From: Malus domestica
Lineage: Eukaryota > Streptophyta > Magnoliopsida > Rosales > Rosaceae
DNA length: 64,000 bases
NCBI RefSeq assembly: GCF_042453785.1
Contig: NC_091668.1
Location: 9,072,001-9,136,000 of the forward strand
Reading direction: 5' to 3'
Shown in pieces: positions 10,541 to 24,330 of the stretch. Numbering within the stretch: the stretch's first letter is position 1; each line of letters opens with the position of its first letter. Position numbers and translations under genes: made by a program. The notes beneath the pieces were generated by a model that had not been told where the DNA came from, made no database searches, and saw nothing but the letters and a program-made list of their open reading frames with translations.

Positions 10541-13500
10541 TCAACTTATGTCCGAACCTCCTCCATCTGCTGTTGTATTGCTCCTCTCTGTAACGCTGTT
10601 ATTGCAATGCTGCAGTAAGGGAGAAGCAAATAAACCCGCTTGATGTATGCTGGAAGGTGATGGATTGGCAGATTGAATGGAGTCCTCGGGAAATGAGGTG
10701 GGTGCCATGGTTTTCACTGGAGTGGCCTCTGCGTCACCGGTTCCAGTATGGTCGGCTCCATCTCTCGCAATACCTGCAACCAGTAATGTTCAGTGGTTGC
10801 GTGAGTTAAAATATTACATCCACGGAACTCCAACAATCTAAAGATAACAATGCTTTTTTCACCCCCGAAAGCTGAGAAGCACACTTTTAATGCGAGTACT
10901 TTGTGTTCGACAAGAAATATGGAAGAAAGAAGTTGAATCACCTGTATGCACAATGCCGGTATTGGGTATGCTTGTGTTCGGGGACACTGATGAGGTTCCA
11001 GCTCCTTTTTTCAATTTAGTCTGCAAAACACAACCACAATAAACTTGTCACGGGTTACTCAAATTTATTTCCTTAATTACCTCAAACTTGTATAGAAGTT
11101 GTTCTGCTTTTATGCGGACGTATTCTAAATGACATTATGTTTGGGTTTCTTAACATAAAAGAACCAAGAGAAACACATTTTATGGTGTCATCGGGCCCTT
11201 CTGAATGTTTTCAGACTGCTGCAGTCAAGTTTAAACCCAAAAAGAGAAAGATCTGGCTACAGAGAAATTAGATTTTTGGCGTTTGAGTTTCCATACCTTT
11301 GCATTTTCTTCACAATGCTTTACAACAAAAGAGATGTTTGTGTAACGGCCATGCAGTAATGTGTAAGCCCACAAGAGAAGCTTTCTTGGAATGCTAAGGT
11401 CAAGGATTTCGGCGCCATCCATGGTCGGCCTCAATTGTGTATCCTTTGCTAACCAAGACAGAACCAAATACAAGTTGACACCAGATGAGGGCATCACACA
11501 GGAGCTCTCACGATAAAAATTATAAGAAGATCGAAGCAGAGAGCTGGCAACCTCCAAATTCTCATCCGAAGCTTTCTTAACTATCAAATTTTTTATTTTA
11601 GAGAAAATAGGATTCCGTTTTTCTTCGAGACTTTTGAAATGGGCTGGGTCCTCAAATGCTGAACTCCATAATTCATCTGTTTGTAGATCAACACAAAGCA
11701 GCTCGCTATTTTCCAGCATATCTGATGGCTTAAGGACCTGAATCTCACTGGTGATTTCAGACTGCGTGGGAGTGATCTGTGCCAAGCTCAGTATAAGAGA
11801 TCGACACCAAGCAATGGAAGCATGCCTACAAACTTTTGCACAGTTACTGTTTGACAATTTTGGATTCTTAAACCTCTTCCGTATCTTCTCATTTATGGCT
11901 TCAAGAGTGTCCAGCTTGCCATTTTTCTCCAATGTTGTTATATGTTCATGAAGAAATCTGCAGAAGTACGAGGAGATCATTAGAATCTGGAAGGAGAACC
12001 ATCTTGTTTAAAATAATAACATAAATAGATCAGGACTCTGAAGTTAATCACTCAAGTTTAATTAGAATTTGAGGATCGAGGCTTAGAAAGCAGTTGAGAT
12101 TCAACTTACCCATATAAACTGCTTTCCGACGTCTCTGTGACTTTAATCTCAGGCAAAGCACATATTTCTGGCCATAAGTTCCCCTGCTCCATGAACAAAC
12201 AAAACACTTTCTCCAATATGTGCTCGGAATTACTTGTAGCACCAGAGCCAACAGTCTTAGCTTGACGTATGGATGAAATCAGGGCCTTAACATACCTCCC
12301 TAGTGCAACTGGAACAAGATCTTCAATGCATAGTGAAAACTGAATTTTGGAATCAAGTCAGATCCCATTTAAATTGATGGAGAAAAAAAATACATCAGCA
12401 ACAGAATAAGAACAGCTTGATGAGGCAATGCCGTTTTAGCAGTAATTTGAACTACTAATGTACTAGAGGTTAAATTATTACCCTCTTATCAGCTCGAAGA
12501 GATATATAAGCACGTTCAAGAGTACAGATGTCTCCAGTCTTCTCCAACAGTTCCAAATAGAACAACAGATATTTCCGAATGCAAGTAATAAATTTTCGAG
12601 AACTTTCAGGTAAGTTAACTTCAAGGGACTTTTTACTCCCAGAAACACCAGGAGTTTTCCGCCTGATAAACAGAGAAGAATATCCCATTAGTTTCATATG
12701 AATTATAATTTCAAGCTACCTAACAACATGGACAACAAACAAACTGAACTGAACTGGAAGGATTTTCCCTTAGATGGTTTTGTTTTAAACTATTGAAATG
12801 GGGTTTTTCCTATAACTTTCGAAAAACATAACTGTTGCACAGAATTAAAGTTGTACCTTCCTTTTTTGGCCGTGCTATCAATCTCCCACATATTTATTGT
12901 AAATGATGAGCGAGATGATTTGAAGCAAAAGGAGAGATCGTCCTTTGCCCTCTCCAATGCACCACTTTCCCCCTTTCTAAACAGACCTTGAGCAAGCATA
13001 TATCTGGCTTTATGAAAATGTTTAAGCTCCCCTTCAACACAAGTTTCAAGGGCAGAAAGACAATCGCTGTAAAGCATGTTCCACACCTCTAATTTGAGTA
13101 AATCTTCATTCTTCTCCCCAGTGTTTTCTTGTGTGCTTTTATCCTTAGGCGAATATGAATTTTCAGAATCCATGTTACCTAAAATCATCATGATAGAATC
13201 CTTTCTTGATTGACTAAAGGCATATGTTGAAAGAACCTGAAAGGGCCAAAGATTAATTTCAAAACATGTACAATAGTAGGATATAAAAAGTCTCCAAGTC
13301 CACAAATTATTTCAATGAAATCAGTTGAGCAGACATCTCTAAGAAGAAACAACCTTTAAAGCGTCTAGATTTTGTTTTCCGCATGCACAAAGTATCTTCA
13401 AGCGCGAAGCATGCATCCTGTAGACTGGATCTACAGCTGATGGATTTAGAGCAATAGCTTTGTCATAATATGACAACGATGTCTCATAAGAGAATTTGAG

Positions 13501-16500
13501 CTTTTCACAGAGCTTTCCGATATAGTAAGCATGTGACCAATCTTGCCTGATACAGAAGAAAGCACAGACAGATTACCATTTGATTATGGCACATGAAGTG
13601 GTTAGTTTTTGTCTGGAAAAATGAAACTATGTAGTAAAGAGGGCATACTTATGAGCAAAAGCTTTTTTAAAATGTCTCATTGAGTTCTCACAAAACATCA
13701 TCCATGCTGCATCCTTCACAGGTAGAACAGTTCGCTGATCATAAAATGGCACCACACTTTGAAGGCTATCATAGTACACCAATGCCAATAACTCGTGTAT
13801 CTCAGACTGAGCCACAAAATGAGAAAAAATTCATTACATTTATCAAACACATCCCAAGGGTATTCTAATATCCAAAATCAAGCAAAAAGGACTAGCTTTT
13901 TTTTCTTGTTTGCCTTAATGGCATGCTAAGAAATAAAAAATCTATTCATGATCCAGCACAAGATGGCCCCCATCAAAACAATTTTAGACTTCTTATTTGG
14001 TCTTACATTCTGCCAATTGAAAAAAAATACGAAAATCTCAAAGGACCTGTATGGCCAACATGACCAAGAAAGAGAAAAGACAAGACCCCACTCCCCACCA
14101 GTACAATAACATATAGGAAAGAAAGGGGTCTTACCTGCTGAACTGGTGTCTTTGCCAAAGCCAAACTCATTAATAGACACCGTCTGCTCCTCCTTCGACT
14201 TGTCTCAACTCTTTGCGGTAAAGTTGCATTCTTCCTCCATCCTGCCACATTGATGTGCTTACTGCCATCATTTAGCAACAAGTCTACTTCCTGTAAAAAT
14301 GATCATTATAAAATGAAACTTTTCCACACCAAAATCTTTTGGTTTCTACAGAATTCACAAATTAGAATGATAAACAACAAAAACTACCTCATCATAGATA
14401 TTTCCGAGTCTCTGCCAACTTTCAAAACGTAGAGGATTGTAAAGTAAATCATATTTGAAGAGCTTTGCATTATGTTGTACAAATTCTTCCCCTTCCTTGG
14501 TAAGCACAAAGCCAGGCCATTTATCAGTAGCATTCATTTCCTCAGACAGGGCAAGGAAATAATACAAGTTGCAATAGACATCCAGATACGGCTCCGAGCT
14601 GCCATTATTCAATAATACAACTAGAAAGATCACTTCTAAGAATTATGAAATTTATGAATTAACCCTCAACTGAGAGAACAATTATTTTCGAATACAAATT
14701 AGGAAATCTATTTATTTATACCTCCCAACTGGTGATGTCTTCTGTTGTTTAAGGTTTCTCGCATTCGCATCCGGGAGTATAATCTTTGTTATGGTTTCAA
14801 GAAAACCATCAGACCCAGCCTCTTCTGAGAGCTTATCTTCACACAAATGAGGATCATCTAAGAACTTATCTATTGCATTTCCAGCTAAAACATCTTCTGG
14901 TGGTTGTGGAAAATGTTTGCGTATGGCTCTGAGCACTCGTCGAACTTTAACTAATCCTGTCCTCTGCAACATACAGGTATACAAGTAGCCAAATAAAGGT
15001 TGGGGAAACTAAATAGCTGTGGGTGCTACAAGGCCTTGTCATTAGGACCCTTGTGATAAATTGTAATGATGAGGATAGGCACATGCAATGTACGGAATCA
15101 CATGGAATAAAAAAATAAAGGAGAGGGTAGGGAGGAGCTCACAGAAGAAGCCTTTGCATAAGGGAGTATGTACTGAAAAACATCAGCACACTGTTCCTTT
15201 GTCTGGTAATCACCGGGGCTAGTATTTTTGTGCACAACTAACTCATCTTCGTAGGATGAATCAGATCTAATATTTAGACCATATAAGCAGAAGAAACACT
15301 GATCCAATGCATAATCAATTTTTAACTCAAGTTCCTCCCTTTCATCTTCAATGAGCTCATCTCCAGCTTCATTTAAGTGATCACTTTCTTCGGATCTGTT
15401 GAACTTGCCACCTGACCCATCTACATGTGGCTTTCCACCTTCCAATTCCATGCTGTCTTTATCTACGGCATTCTCAAGTGAAGTGCTTTTGGAAGGTATC
15501 CCTTCAGAAGCATCCTTTCCTACAGCACTTGTATCATCTATTCGAGTGTGCACCATTTCCAAATCAGTATCTGATTTTGATTCCTTGGGAGACATTTTGG
15601 CAGGACAATTTAGGCAAAGCTGCTCACTAGATTGAGTTGTTTCCTGGTTTGATGAGTTAACGTTAGATTTAAACTTCATATCCAAGGCCAACAGATGCTT
15701 AATTGCGAACTTAAGAAAAGTTCCTTCCTCCACTTCACCACCCTTCCCGGCACAGCAAAGCCCATACTCAGCGAGTAAATCATGCATTGTCACAATTAAG
15801 TCCACCTACGACGCAAAATCCGAAAATTTAAAAAAGGTAAGGAGATTGAAACAAAAAATATTCCTGAAAGAGTTCATTGTATGAGCAACTTGAGTTCACA
15901 AGACTCACTTGAGTTTTAACATTTATCATGGCGTTGAGGTGCTGAATCTTGCAGAATGCGATGGAAGCTTCAATGAAGCAACTTCTTTCAATTTGATCAG
16001 TATTTGCTAGATCAGACTTCTTAGAGAGGAATATGCTTGCAACGTTGTACATTACTGACAAGAGCAAGCATTGCATATCACCTATGCTGCTCATCGGAAT
16101 AGTGTCCTGCAAGCATAAGATATAATTACATACTGCACAAAACATGAAATTACAAAATCTCTAGACTGATCCATAAAGTTAATTCACTTTTGAAAACCTA
16201 AATCTTTGTTTAATTGGAAAAAATGTACTGAATTTTACAGTTTGAGGTAAGCATGATCAAGTATCAAAGCTATTTATACATGAATATTGATTGACTTACA
16301 GAAGCCCCAGATTGATCAATCAAGTTCTTCACTTGTGACACACATTGAGAAATAGCCTTCACTTCCTCTGCAACCAATAAATTCCAGCACTGCTTGCTTG
16401 CAATTTCTTTGGTGTCTACGTCAGGAGCATAGCGAGTGTTTGATCCTGATTTCAATAGTAAGGATTTACAGGAACCAAGGCATTCATCAATCCCTGCTGC

Positions 16501-19500
16501 TGCCATAAGGATTTGCAATTTCCGCTGATGGCAATTCAAATAAACATCAACATCCATAGGCTTTGTCTTCTCGCATGTTTTGATTAAAATGTCTAGTGCT
16601 GATAGTTCAACAGAAGTAATTTCCTCTCCGCCTTTATCAGCTAAGCGCAAGGGTAATGCATCAGGGGGAGCATTTTTTGTTGCAAATAGAAGTGGAACAA
16701 GCAAGGACATGCACTCCATGTACATTTCCTTCTCAATCATCTCACCCAAAGTCTTCTTCATCAAGAAATCAACCTTTAAAATGTTAATTTCATGGAGAAT
16801 TCTATAAATGGTTAACTCTTTAACAACCTTGCAATATGGAAGGCGGATCACACATTGGGAATCATTCGTATTTTCCTTCTTTTCCAAAAGAGACAATGAA
16901 ATACAGAATTCTTGGTGGGCTTTTTCCTTGTTGCCATCCAAAACAGACAACCGTCCACTTAACCAGAAAAAACGAACCCAGAAGGAACTGTTACTTGTTA
17001 AAGAACCACCTAATGATACATCCTGACGAACAGAGGTGTTCACGGACATTCCATCAGTACCAAAGAATCTCTTAAGCCCAAAAATACATTCATCTTCCAC
17101 AGCTACTGATTCGATAATTTTACAAAGATGATAAGATGCCTCAGACATGAATTCAGATAGCCTGGAAACATCGGAAGACATCGACCCAAGATCATAATAA
17201 AGTTCAGCAAGAAAAAGACAACATTCAGGGCTCCTATCCTTCCCCCAATTCCTTGTAATTCTTTCCAACTCCAAGAACTTAACAAATGCATCCTGATACA
17301 AAAGACCTCTACTGGCAGCATCCTCTAAAAGCAAATGAGCCACATGGAAAGCACCATAGTTATTTGATGTTTTTTTAATAAATCTGGACACGTCACCATA
17401 TTCGGTATCCCATGGATTAGCTTGATCAGGACATGAAACAGAACTATGACCAGAATCTTTGCTTCCTGATCTACCAGCAACAAAAGGTTCTAGATATTGA
17501 AGTACAGCCTTGGCCTGATCCTTACCATTAGCAAATTCAATATCTTCTTTCCCCGGTTTACGGCTTCTAAGCCTTTCAAGACGAGTACTCCGCCTTTCCT
17601 GTGGTTGGAAGTCTAGAAAATTTGTTGCTTTTTCTAAAACAACACCTGTTCGTTCAGTGTTACAATCACCAAATACAGCATTTCCACTGATTGGGGATAA
17701 GTTAAACCCTTTCCTTTCCTCAAATCCTATGGTACTCTCTGAACTAGGAGGTAAATGCAAAATTAATCTGACATCTCCAGATCGGTATGATTTTGCTTCC
17801 CCCATCTCAGACTGACACCCATTCAACGGGAGTAAGATATCCAAGAGTGCATCAACAAGAGCAGCCCAAGAAGCTTCTGCAAGGTTCAGATCTATGGTCT
17901 GCTTCAGCTTCTTGGATGCAGCGCCCTCCTCTAGATTTTCATCAGTAGCTTTTCTCTTGTCAACGAATCTTAGACGGACATGTTTAGGTTCTAGCTTATC
18001 TATACCTCTAGGAGCAAATGGAACTGGCTCGGACTCCTCAATGGTTCTCTTGACATGCAAAGCACGAGAATGTGATGGCCAATGCCTCAAAATTAACTCA
18101 GCCACAGAAAGGCATGCAACCTCATCACCAATAGCAATAAGAACTTCCAATAATTTCTCCATGCAGTTCCCTGCATAAAAATTTCAGAGAAGACATAATA
18201 TTACTCTGTCAAAATATGGTGCTGAGCCCATCATTATGAATATAGGACATGTATTTTAGTATGGATGTAGAGAAAAATAATTCAAACATCATAAATTGCT
18301 CACAATTATTAGGGCTACATATAAGCCCTTGCTCAAATGCCCAACGGGATATACTGAGAGAACCCATTGAGCATGACAATGTTCCCAGCTGGTTCCAGAC
18401 AACAGAATCTTTGGTATCAATCTCTACAGCTTGAAGATAACATCGTAAAGCATTCTCATAATATGCTGAACCTTGTTGAAGGTAAACATTGGCAAGGTTC
18501 TTCAGAGCCAAAAATCTGCAGTCGGCATGAAAAATATAATTGGAGAAAGATGTTTATGGACATCTTGTTCATTTTTTTTCTTTTTATCCTTTTTATTCTC
18601 ACAAAAATATTAGTGAGAGAAAAGTTACAAAACTAAAATTCTACAAGAGACTGATTCCTCCTATGTGAAATAGAAATTTGTACACCGACTCCGAGAATTG
18701 CACAAAGTATATTATGGAGTAGTGCAGAAATCCAAACCTGAGTTGCAATAGATGGCAATCACTAACACTACCATCCACCTGCATGGCAATAGAAACAAGT
18801 ATAACTACCTATTCATAGACAAACAACAAGACTGCCATCTAAATAATGTCCGCTGAAGGTCATACGCTCACCTGCGCATTTTCTATAAGAGGATCTTTTA
18901 GGACGGATTCTAACAGTTCAGCAGCCTTTTTGTATTCCTTGACTTGCAATTTGTGAAGTCCTTCATGATATGTTTGTGAAAGATGGAATTCCTGCCATGA
19001 CCAAACTAAACAGTATGAACTCTATCTAATCACTGATCAGAAAAAGAAAACATCTTCAGCTGAGAAAATCTAAACACTTATGAATCGGGCTACCATACAG
19101 AAAACCCGGGTCCAATTCACATTTTCCGGCTCACTCAGTTTATTGAAACAATGATAAGAAGTACAATAAACTTCCCAAATATTAATGCTACACAGAATTC
19201 AAATTTCTCTCCTTTGACCGCAATAAATTGACTTCTGCTAAAGGTGCTTGAAATTAATATACTATCCCAGAAAATCCCAACTCATTGAGCTAAATCAACC
19301 CAATAATAGCTGAACTGTAACAGAAAAAGTAGAGAGAGAGAGAAGGAGAGAGGCATGCCTGAGCTTCTTTGGTGGGAGCTAAAGGTTCCCATTTGCCTTT
19401 GGACTCCGTATCATTGATAGCTGCAATCGAGAACTGAAAAAGCATAGAAATTCAGAACCCGAACACCGAAAACAAAATCGAAAAAAACTAAATTAAATAA

Positions 19501-19544
19501 AATAAACTCGATCGAATAAAAGAAGCGTTCGAATTACTCACCAT
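10541..19544 (-). CDS. CABIN1: CABIN1-like (calcineurin-binding protein 1-like) TPR protein, HIRA-complex component
   Basis: The nineteen exons sum to 1968 residues with no frame break. On the minus strand they are 19544-19542, 19433-19359, 18991-18872, 18778-18738, 18515-18304, 18170-16300, 16106-15909, 15805-15143, 14963-14722, 14598-14388, 14290-14135, 13806-13649, 13546-13354, 13236-12857, 12662-12482, 12339-12110, 11957-11297, 11020-10942 and 10773-10541. The N-terminus ([16 protein letters not shown]) leads into TPR-like helices ([39 protein letters not shown]). The 1.87-kb exon holds a basic/acidic linker ([20 protein letters not shown]). Exons 11-13 hold a second helical repeat region; the C-terminus is low-complexity. 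Arabidopsis At4g32820 is the relative; in animals CABIN1 acts in the HIRA histone H3.3 chaperone complex. Nuclear chromatin role is inferred by family. Intron 2 uses a GC donor. Truncated copies lie at 52-53.6 and 61.5-62.8 kb. Confidence 0.9.
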
Positions 19545-19968
19545 TGTCGAAAATTCGAATGCAGCAACAGTTGCAGAGAGGGACTCTGTTCAGCTAATAC
19601 TAATTCTATCTACTGAAAAGGGGATTAGGGTTTTTGCTCTGCAAAATTAACCCCAAAAATATAATTCGATCAGAGCTGGCTGAGTAGCTGTTATTGTTAT
19701 TGAGCGAGGGAGATTTCGGTAGGAAGACGATTAACGGCAACCGGAGTGCGTCGTTTTAGCGGTTTTATGAAGTAATAAGAAACTTTTTTTTTTTTTTAAG
19801 TTAACTCGTAATAAGAAATTTAGAACGACCGAAACGGTGCGTTTAGTGCTTTCTTCTTCTTCTATAGTGCTGCTTTCTGAACGCTTCGTTTAGAGCTGGT
19901 TGCCGACTGATTGGTTCCTGAGAAAATATTCACTGATCGATTCCCGAGAAAATTAATATGCAATCTAG

Positions 19969-20010
19969 CACTGCGGGATTCTGTAAGCCCACTGCGGGAT
20001 TCTGTAAGCC
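19969..20010. repeat. 21-bp direct duplication in a divergent promoter
   Basis: Two exact adjacent copies of a 21-bp unit beginning CACTGCGGGATTCTGTAAGC at 19969 and 19990. It sits between the start codons of CABIN1 (minus, 19544) and the next gene (plus, 20344), so both may share regulatory sequence here. Confidence 0.8.
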
Positions 20011-20343
20011 CTAAATTCTGCCGCCGATCGATCATTCTTCTGTTTGGTTTCCTAGAAAGGTAAGGAAAACTAGCTTGAATGCAAAAACAACTGTCGTTCT
20101 TTGATTTGGAATGATCAAATGAAATTGCTGGAAGAATTGTGTTCTTTCTTCAACCAAAACGACAGTATCTTTGCTTCGTAGATTATGGAGCTCCAGTGGG
20201 GTTGTTTATTTCTTGCTTTATATAAAGTTATTAGCTTGATTACTCTGCGGTTTTTGTTACCCACCAAATGTTTGATGAAATGCGCCAATGAAGAAGGAAA
20301 ACCGCTGAAATGTGTTATTCTGGTTGGTCAGGTTCAGGAAGCT

Positions 20344-21486
20344 ATGCGTCGAATTCGTAATCTTTTGATCAGCCTCTGCATTATCTGCATCATCATCAGC
20401 TGCTCAAATTCAAGCGAGGCAAACGCGTTAGTATTACCCGAATGAAACCCAATTTGCAAATTTTTCTGCGTTGATTTCGTTCTCTAGGCGCATTGGCTTA
20501 AACCCAATTCACTGCTCTACACCTTTTACAGGACAGACATCAAAGTTTTGAAGGTTGGTGAAGAGCTGTGGAGGGAGACTCTACCGCTGCATTCGGGTTC
20601 ATGCCTTTACCGGCTTCATGGACTCAAGCCTTATACTTCGTATGAAGTGAAGATATCATATCCTGCTTCTGTATGTATTTCTCAACTTTTAATTTGCTTT
20701 GTGCTGTTCAGCAATCCTCTTATGGGTTCCATAACTTCTGTTGATGCGTGTTAATAGATACCGGCTAGCTTTTCCTTGCAACTCAAGAAAGGGGACTTGG
20801 AATCGGCGCTGACCGGGAACCGAAGATTACTAAATACGGAAAAGCTTATTTTCAAGACTGAGAGTCTTGGCTCTGATGATCAGGTTCGATTTTTTCCACT
20901 GACCCTTTGAATTGGATGCATTGTTGCACTATAACTTGCATTTTCCGAGATGCCCTGTAAGCTTTTGAACTCTGATGACTGTTCAGGGTGAAATGTCTGT
21001 GTTGGTGAGTGTGGAGCCTGAGGGGGTTGTTGCAATACCAAATGTGCAAGAGAGGGAACACATCATATTCAACATAGGTAATGCAGATATCAATCAATTG
21101 CTGCCATCATGCCACTAATTACAGTAAACTTTGCACGAGAAGTTGGTACGAAAAAGGAGCTGGTATTGGCACTCGAAAAGCCATCTGCAAACTGCACTTT
21201 AAGTTGCATGGCTTGCCAATAACAGCTCCCGTATGTAAATGTTTTTCTTTATCAATCTCCCTCTTCTTTACTGTAGATTTTCCTGTTACAATTTGCTTTT
21301 GTAACAAAGTTCATCTCTTTTATGTTGGTGGCAGTTTGTGATGAACTACTATTGGGGATTCCGTACAAAGCTTGGTGGGTTGTAGGCTTTGTAGTGGTGT
21401 GTTTGGCCTTGGCGTTCACCGTACCGTCATTCCTTCCACCGTTTTTGCTGCCGCGGGTGGATGAGAATGCTTCTAAAGATTCTTGA
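20344..21486 (+). CDS. Plant-specific single-pass membrane protein of unknown function
   Basis: Five exons (20344-20426, 20532-20670, 20758-20883, 20987-21077, 21335-21486) give 196 residues in frame. Residues 1-28 start MRRIRNLLISLCIICIIIS, a clear signal peptide or anchor. A lumenal-type domain follows (LPLHSGSCLYRLHGLKPYTS, SFSLQLKKGDLESALTGNRR). Near residues 155-180 a second hydrophobic segment (WWVVGFVVVCLALAFTVPSF) precedes a short tail ending DENASKDS. This looks like an ER-entering protein with a C-terminal membrane anchor. I recall similar uncharacterised plant proteins but cannot name a function. An in-frame ATG at 20185 would add 53 residues and bury the signal peptide, so I prefer 20344. 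Confidence 0.75.
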
Positions 21487-23163
21487 ACATCGGACTCACA
21501 AAAGCAGCTGGCTTCGTCAAATTTTGGTATTTCGGTATCATCCTGCATTTCCACTTTACAGCGCATTGAAGTATAGAGATTTGAATTCAGAAGCAACTTT
21601 TGGAGGAAGCACTTCTTGTTTGGCTTACAATCCGAATGGTGGTGCTTCTTAATTTTCTGTTACCTGTTGGGAAGATTTAGCACATTATCTCAAATTTGGC
21701 ATGCACTCGGACGATGAAATCACTTGTAGCTACTTATAGCACATTCAGTCCCTTAATTTACATTCTTATTTTTCTTTATTTTTTCTCAAATGTAAACAGT
21801 TATCAACACTTCAAAATAGTCATCTCATTCTTCTCGGATCGAATGAATACACTGATGTGGTATAATTTGGATGGATTATTTTTAAAGTCATTGAAAGATT
21901 ATTCTTGTAAAGACTCACTCTAGATCGAACAAATACAAAGTTACAACAAACATAATGTTTACAATAATACATTAATAATTAAATAACTAATCGATTTCCG
22001 TTCTAAGTGAGCTTTTGCCAGAATGATATGTCAATTAAGACCTCTTGGATCACGAGATTATTTTGTAGGGAAAGCATAAACAAGATCCACAAATGAGTTG
22101 ATTATATTAACACAACTGAAGTTTAGTGAGTTTTCACAAAACTCTTCACATTTAAGACATTACATTAACACCCTAAAATTTTAATTACCAATCATTTTCC
22201 AACCTTATAGGGTTTAAGCTATAAACCTCTAGTTCACAGCCAGGCTCCCCAACATGAAATGAAACCATCCTTGCAACTTTGGAGTCGTTAAGTCCTGTGT
22301 GAAGCCAAATGAAACAGTGAGGTGAAGAACGACGCCGTCGGGAGGCTGCGTTATACGAGGTGTAGAATACAAGACTGCGCGATGCCAAATTTGCCCTTTT
22401 AAGTGTCTAATATTTATTCATTTTTTATATATAATTATGAAGCTTTTGTTAATTAATTTCAAGTAATTAATAAGAATAAAGTTGCCTTGTCAATTAACCG
22501 CTATTCCTGTCTAAACTCTTAACAAATTCAGTATGCCTTCTATGTTCTTTGTCAGTATGCCTTCTATGTTCTTTGAAAAAAAAAAATTGCTTCTGCTGTG
22601 CTATTAGAATAAGCTTATTTTTGCTGCTTCACGTTTTCAGTTTTTTTTCACCCAAAACTGTGAAAATAAGTTAAGTTGTTTTTAAATGTTTACCAAACAC
22701 ATTTTTTAGCTCAATTTTTTTTATACCCATTTTTTTATAAAAGCACCTCAGTACTAGAAGGCCTTCTCTTAAAGGGCGACTACAATGTTCAATTATGTAA
22801 TGCAGGAAGATCTGTGAGATTCTAGTTTGTGAAAAGTTTGTCGCTTCGCCGTTGAATCATTAAATTTGTTACTCCAGAGATTTCTTAAAAAGTAAAAACC
22901 GAATGCAGTTTTAATCTAATGTCTCAAACGTAAGATAATTCATGAAAACTTGCCAAACTCAAGGAAGTGCTGATTAACATTATAAAGTATAAAGTTACCA
23001 ACTTAAAAGCGCGTCATGTGTCTCAAATACAACTAGTTAACTCCACAAGCACAGGACATGAAAGCAGAGAAAACAAGAACAAAAGAGGAGTCTCTTCATT
23101 AACAAAAACACATAAACCTACATAATCTATTAATAAAAAACTAAAACACCACAGCCACCATTA
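21487..23163. other. Intergenic, AT-rich, no gene seen
   Basis: Holds the 3' UTR of the membrane protein gene and low-complexity sequence. A 24-bp direct duplication (CAGTATGCCTTCTATGTTCT core) lies at 22529-22576. The short open frames here have no recognisable content. Confidence 0.5.
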
Positions 23164-23527
23164 CTATACACCAAGTATCGTGAATTGCCCATACCCGTGA
23201 GCCCTTTGCTTCGCCGCGACATAGTTATACGTGTATGTATACAACCACCAAAATGGCGCCACGGCCACCATGCCGCACACGCTGGACAAAACAAAACCGG
23301 AGGCTGTGAGGAAAAAGGACTATCCCAGCCGGGAGTAGTACCGGACTAAACAGCACTAGAACTGGTGTGGCCATGATCACGGCCAACACTGTCCCGGTCA
23401 AGGTTAAGCAGGACAAGACAAAGAGCGCAGCACCGATTGTGACCGCGATCAAGAACTTGGTGGCCCGGTATGAGACCGGGGCCGACTCGTAGAGCTTCTG
23501 GCTCGTTTGTCTTGATTGATCAGCCAT
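23164..23527 (-). pseudogene. Oleosin gene with a frameshift (first of a tandem pair)
   Basis: Oleosins coat seed and pollen oil bodies through a long hydrophobic hairpin with a proline knot. The frame starts MADQSRQTSQKLYESAPVSY and runs into the hairpin [20 protein letters not shown] with the proline knot [12 protein letters not shown] intact. At a run of five A on the plus strand (23312-23316) the frame slips. The continuation in another frame reads like the end of the neighbouring oleosin (NYVAAKQRAHGYGQF) and stops at 23164-23166. In the shifted frame the protein would run on with an unrelated basic tail. One extra base in a homopolymer may be a true mutation or a sequencing slip. No intron, as in many oleosin genes. 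Confidence 0.75.
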
Positions 23528-23788
23528 GTTTTGCTCACGGACTCCCTCGGTGAAAAAGTGTATCTGTGAAGGGGGTTTATAAATTTGCTTTTTGGTGACA
23601 CGTAGTGATTTGCATGCGTTTGGAGTATGTAGATATGAAACACGTGTGAAATAGTAGAGACAACATATTCCTCCATTCTCTCTCGGCACGCGTCGGGACA
23701 CTAATACAAAGCCATGCATAAAGGCAGCAAACTAGTTCTGTCGCCTCTATACCCACTACACAGTAGTTTGAATTTGAATTGTTTAAGC

Positions 23789-23975
23789 CATCCTCTCCTG
23801 AGCCCAAGGAGAGGATCCTCCTAATCAAGAATCTTGGACCGTTGAATTTTTATTCAATGGCTATAAATATAAGGTCTTTTTAAAATTATAATAATTATAA
23901 TCGTTGGATGAAAATTTAACGGTCCAAGATCCTTGGTCAGGAGGATCCTCTCTTTGGACTCAAGAGATGATCCAA
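23789..23975. mobile_element. Short MITE with TCCTCTCCTGAGC-type inverted ends (copy 1 of 3)
   Basis: About 190 bp. The left side CATCCTCTCCTGAGCCCAAG is inversely matched by CTCTTTGGACTCAAGAGATG at the right. Inner arms carry AAGAATCTTGGACCGTTGAA and its inverse TTAACGGTCCAAGATCC. The same layout recurs at 44868-45055 and, more diverged, at 41711-41890, so this is a dispersed MITE family. Confidence 0.65.
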
Positions 23976-24252
23976 GTCCCTCTACTATATAGTTAACCCA
24001 CCACTAAGTTAAGCTCAGGCTACTAAACGAAAAATTCTATTTTAATCCTTGTCTAAGATTACTTTTTGAATAAAACCTTGTCTAAGATTAAAAACTAATT
24101 TTAATCCTTGACATTTAATTGTAATTTTTAAATATTAAATAGGCTCTAATAATTATTGAGTTTTTTATTTGAAGGTTATATATGGATTCCCATAAATAAT
24201 AAAAATGTAGTCATATATTATCATATATTTTTCATTGTGCATGAATTTCTCC

Positions 24253-24330
24253 ATATATATGTATATGCATATTACGTATATATGTATATGCATATTACGT
24301 ATATATGTATATGCATATTACGTATATATG
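24253..24330. repeat. 23-bp tandem repeat, about three copies
   Basis: Repeats of GTATATATGTATATGCATAT followed by TAC, an AT-rich minisatellite within otherwise AT-rich intergenic DNA. Confidence 0.85.

Noticed and set aside
22185-22388. 67-codon minus-strand frame with an Arg-rich centre
   Set aside because: No recognisable motif and AT-rich non-coding sequence on both sides.
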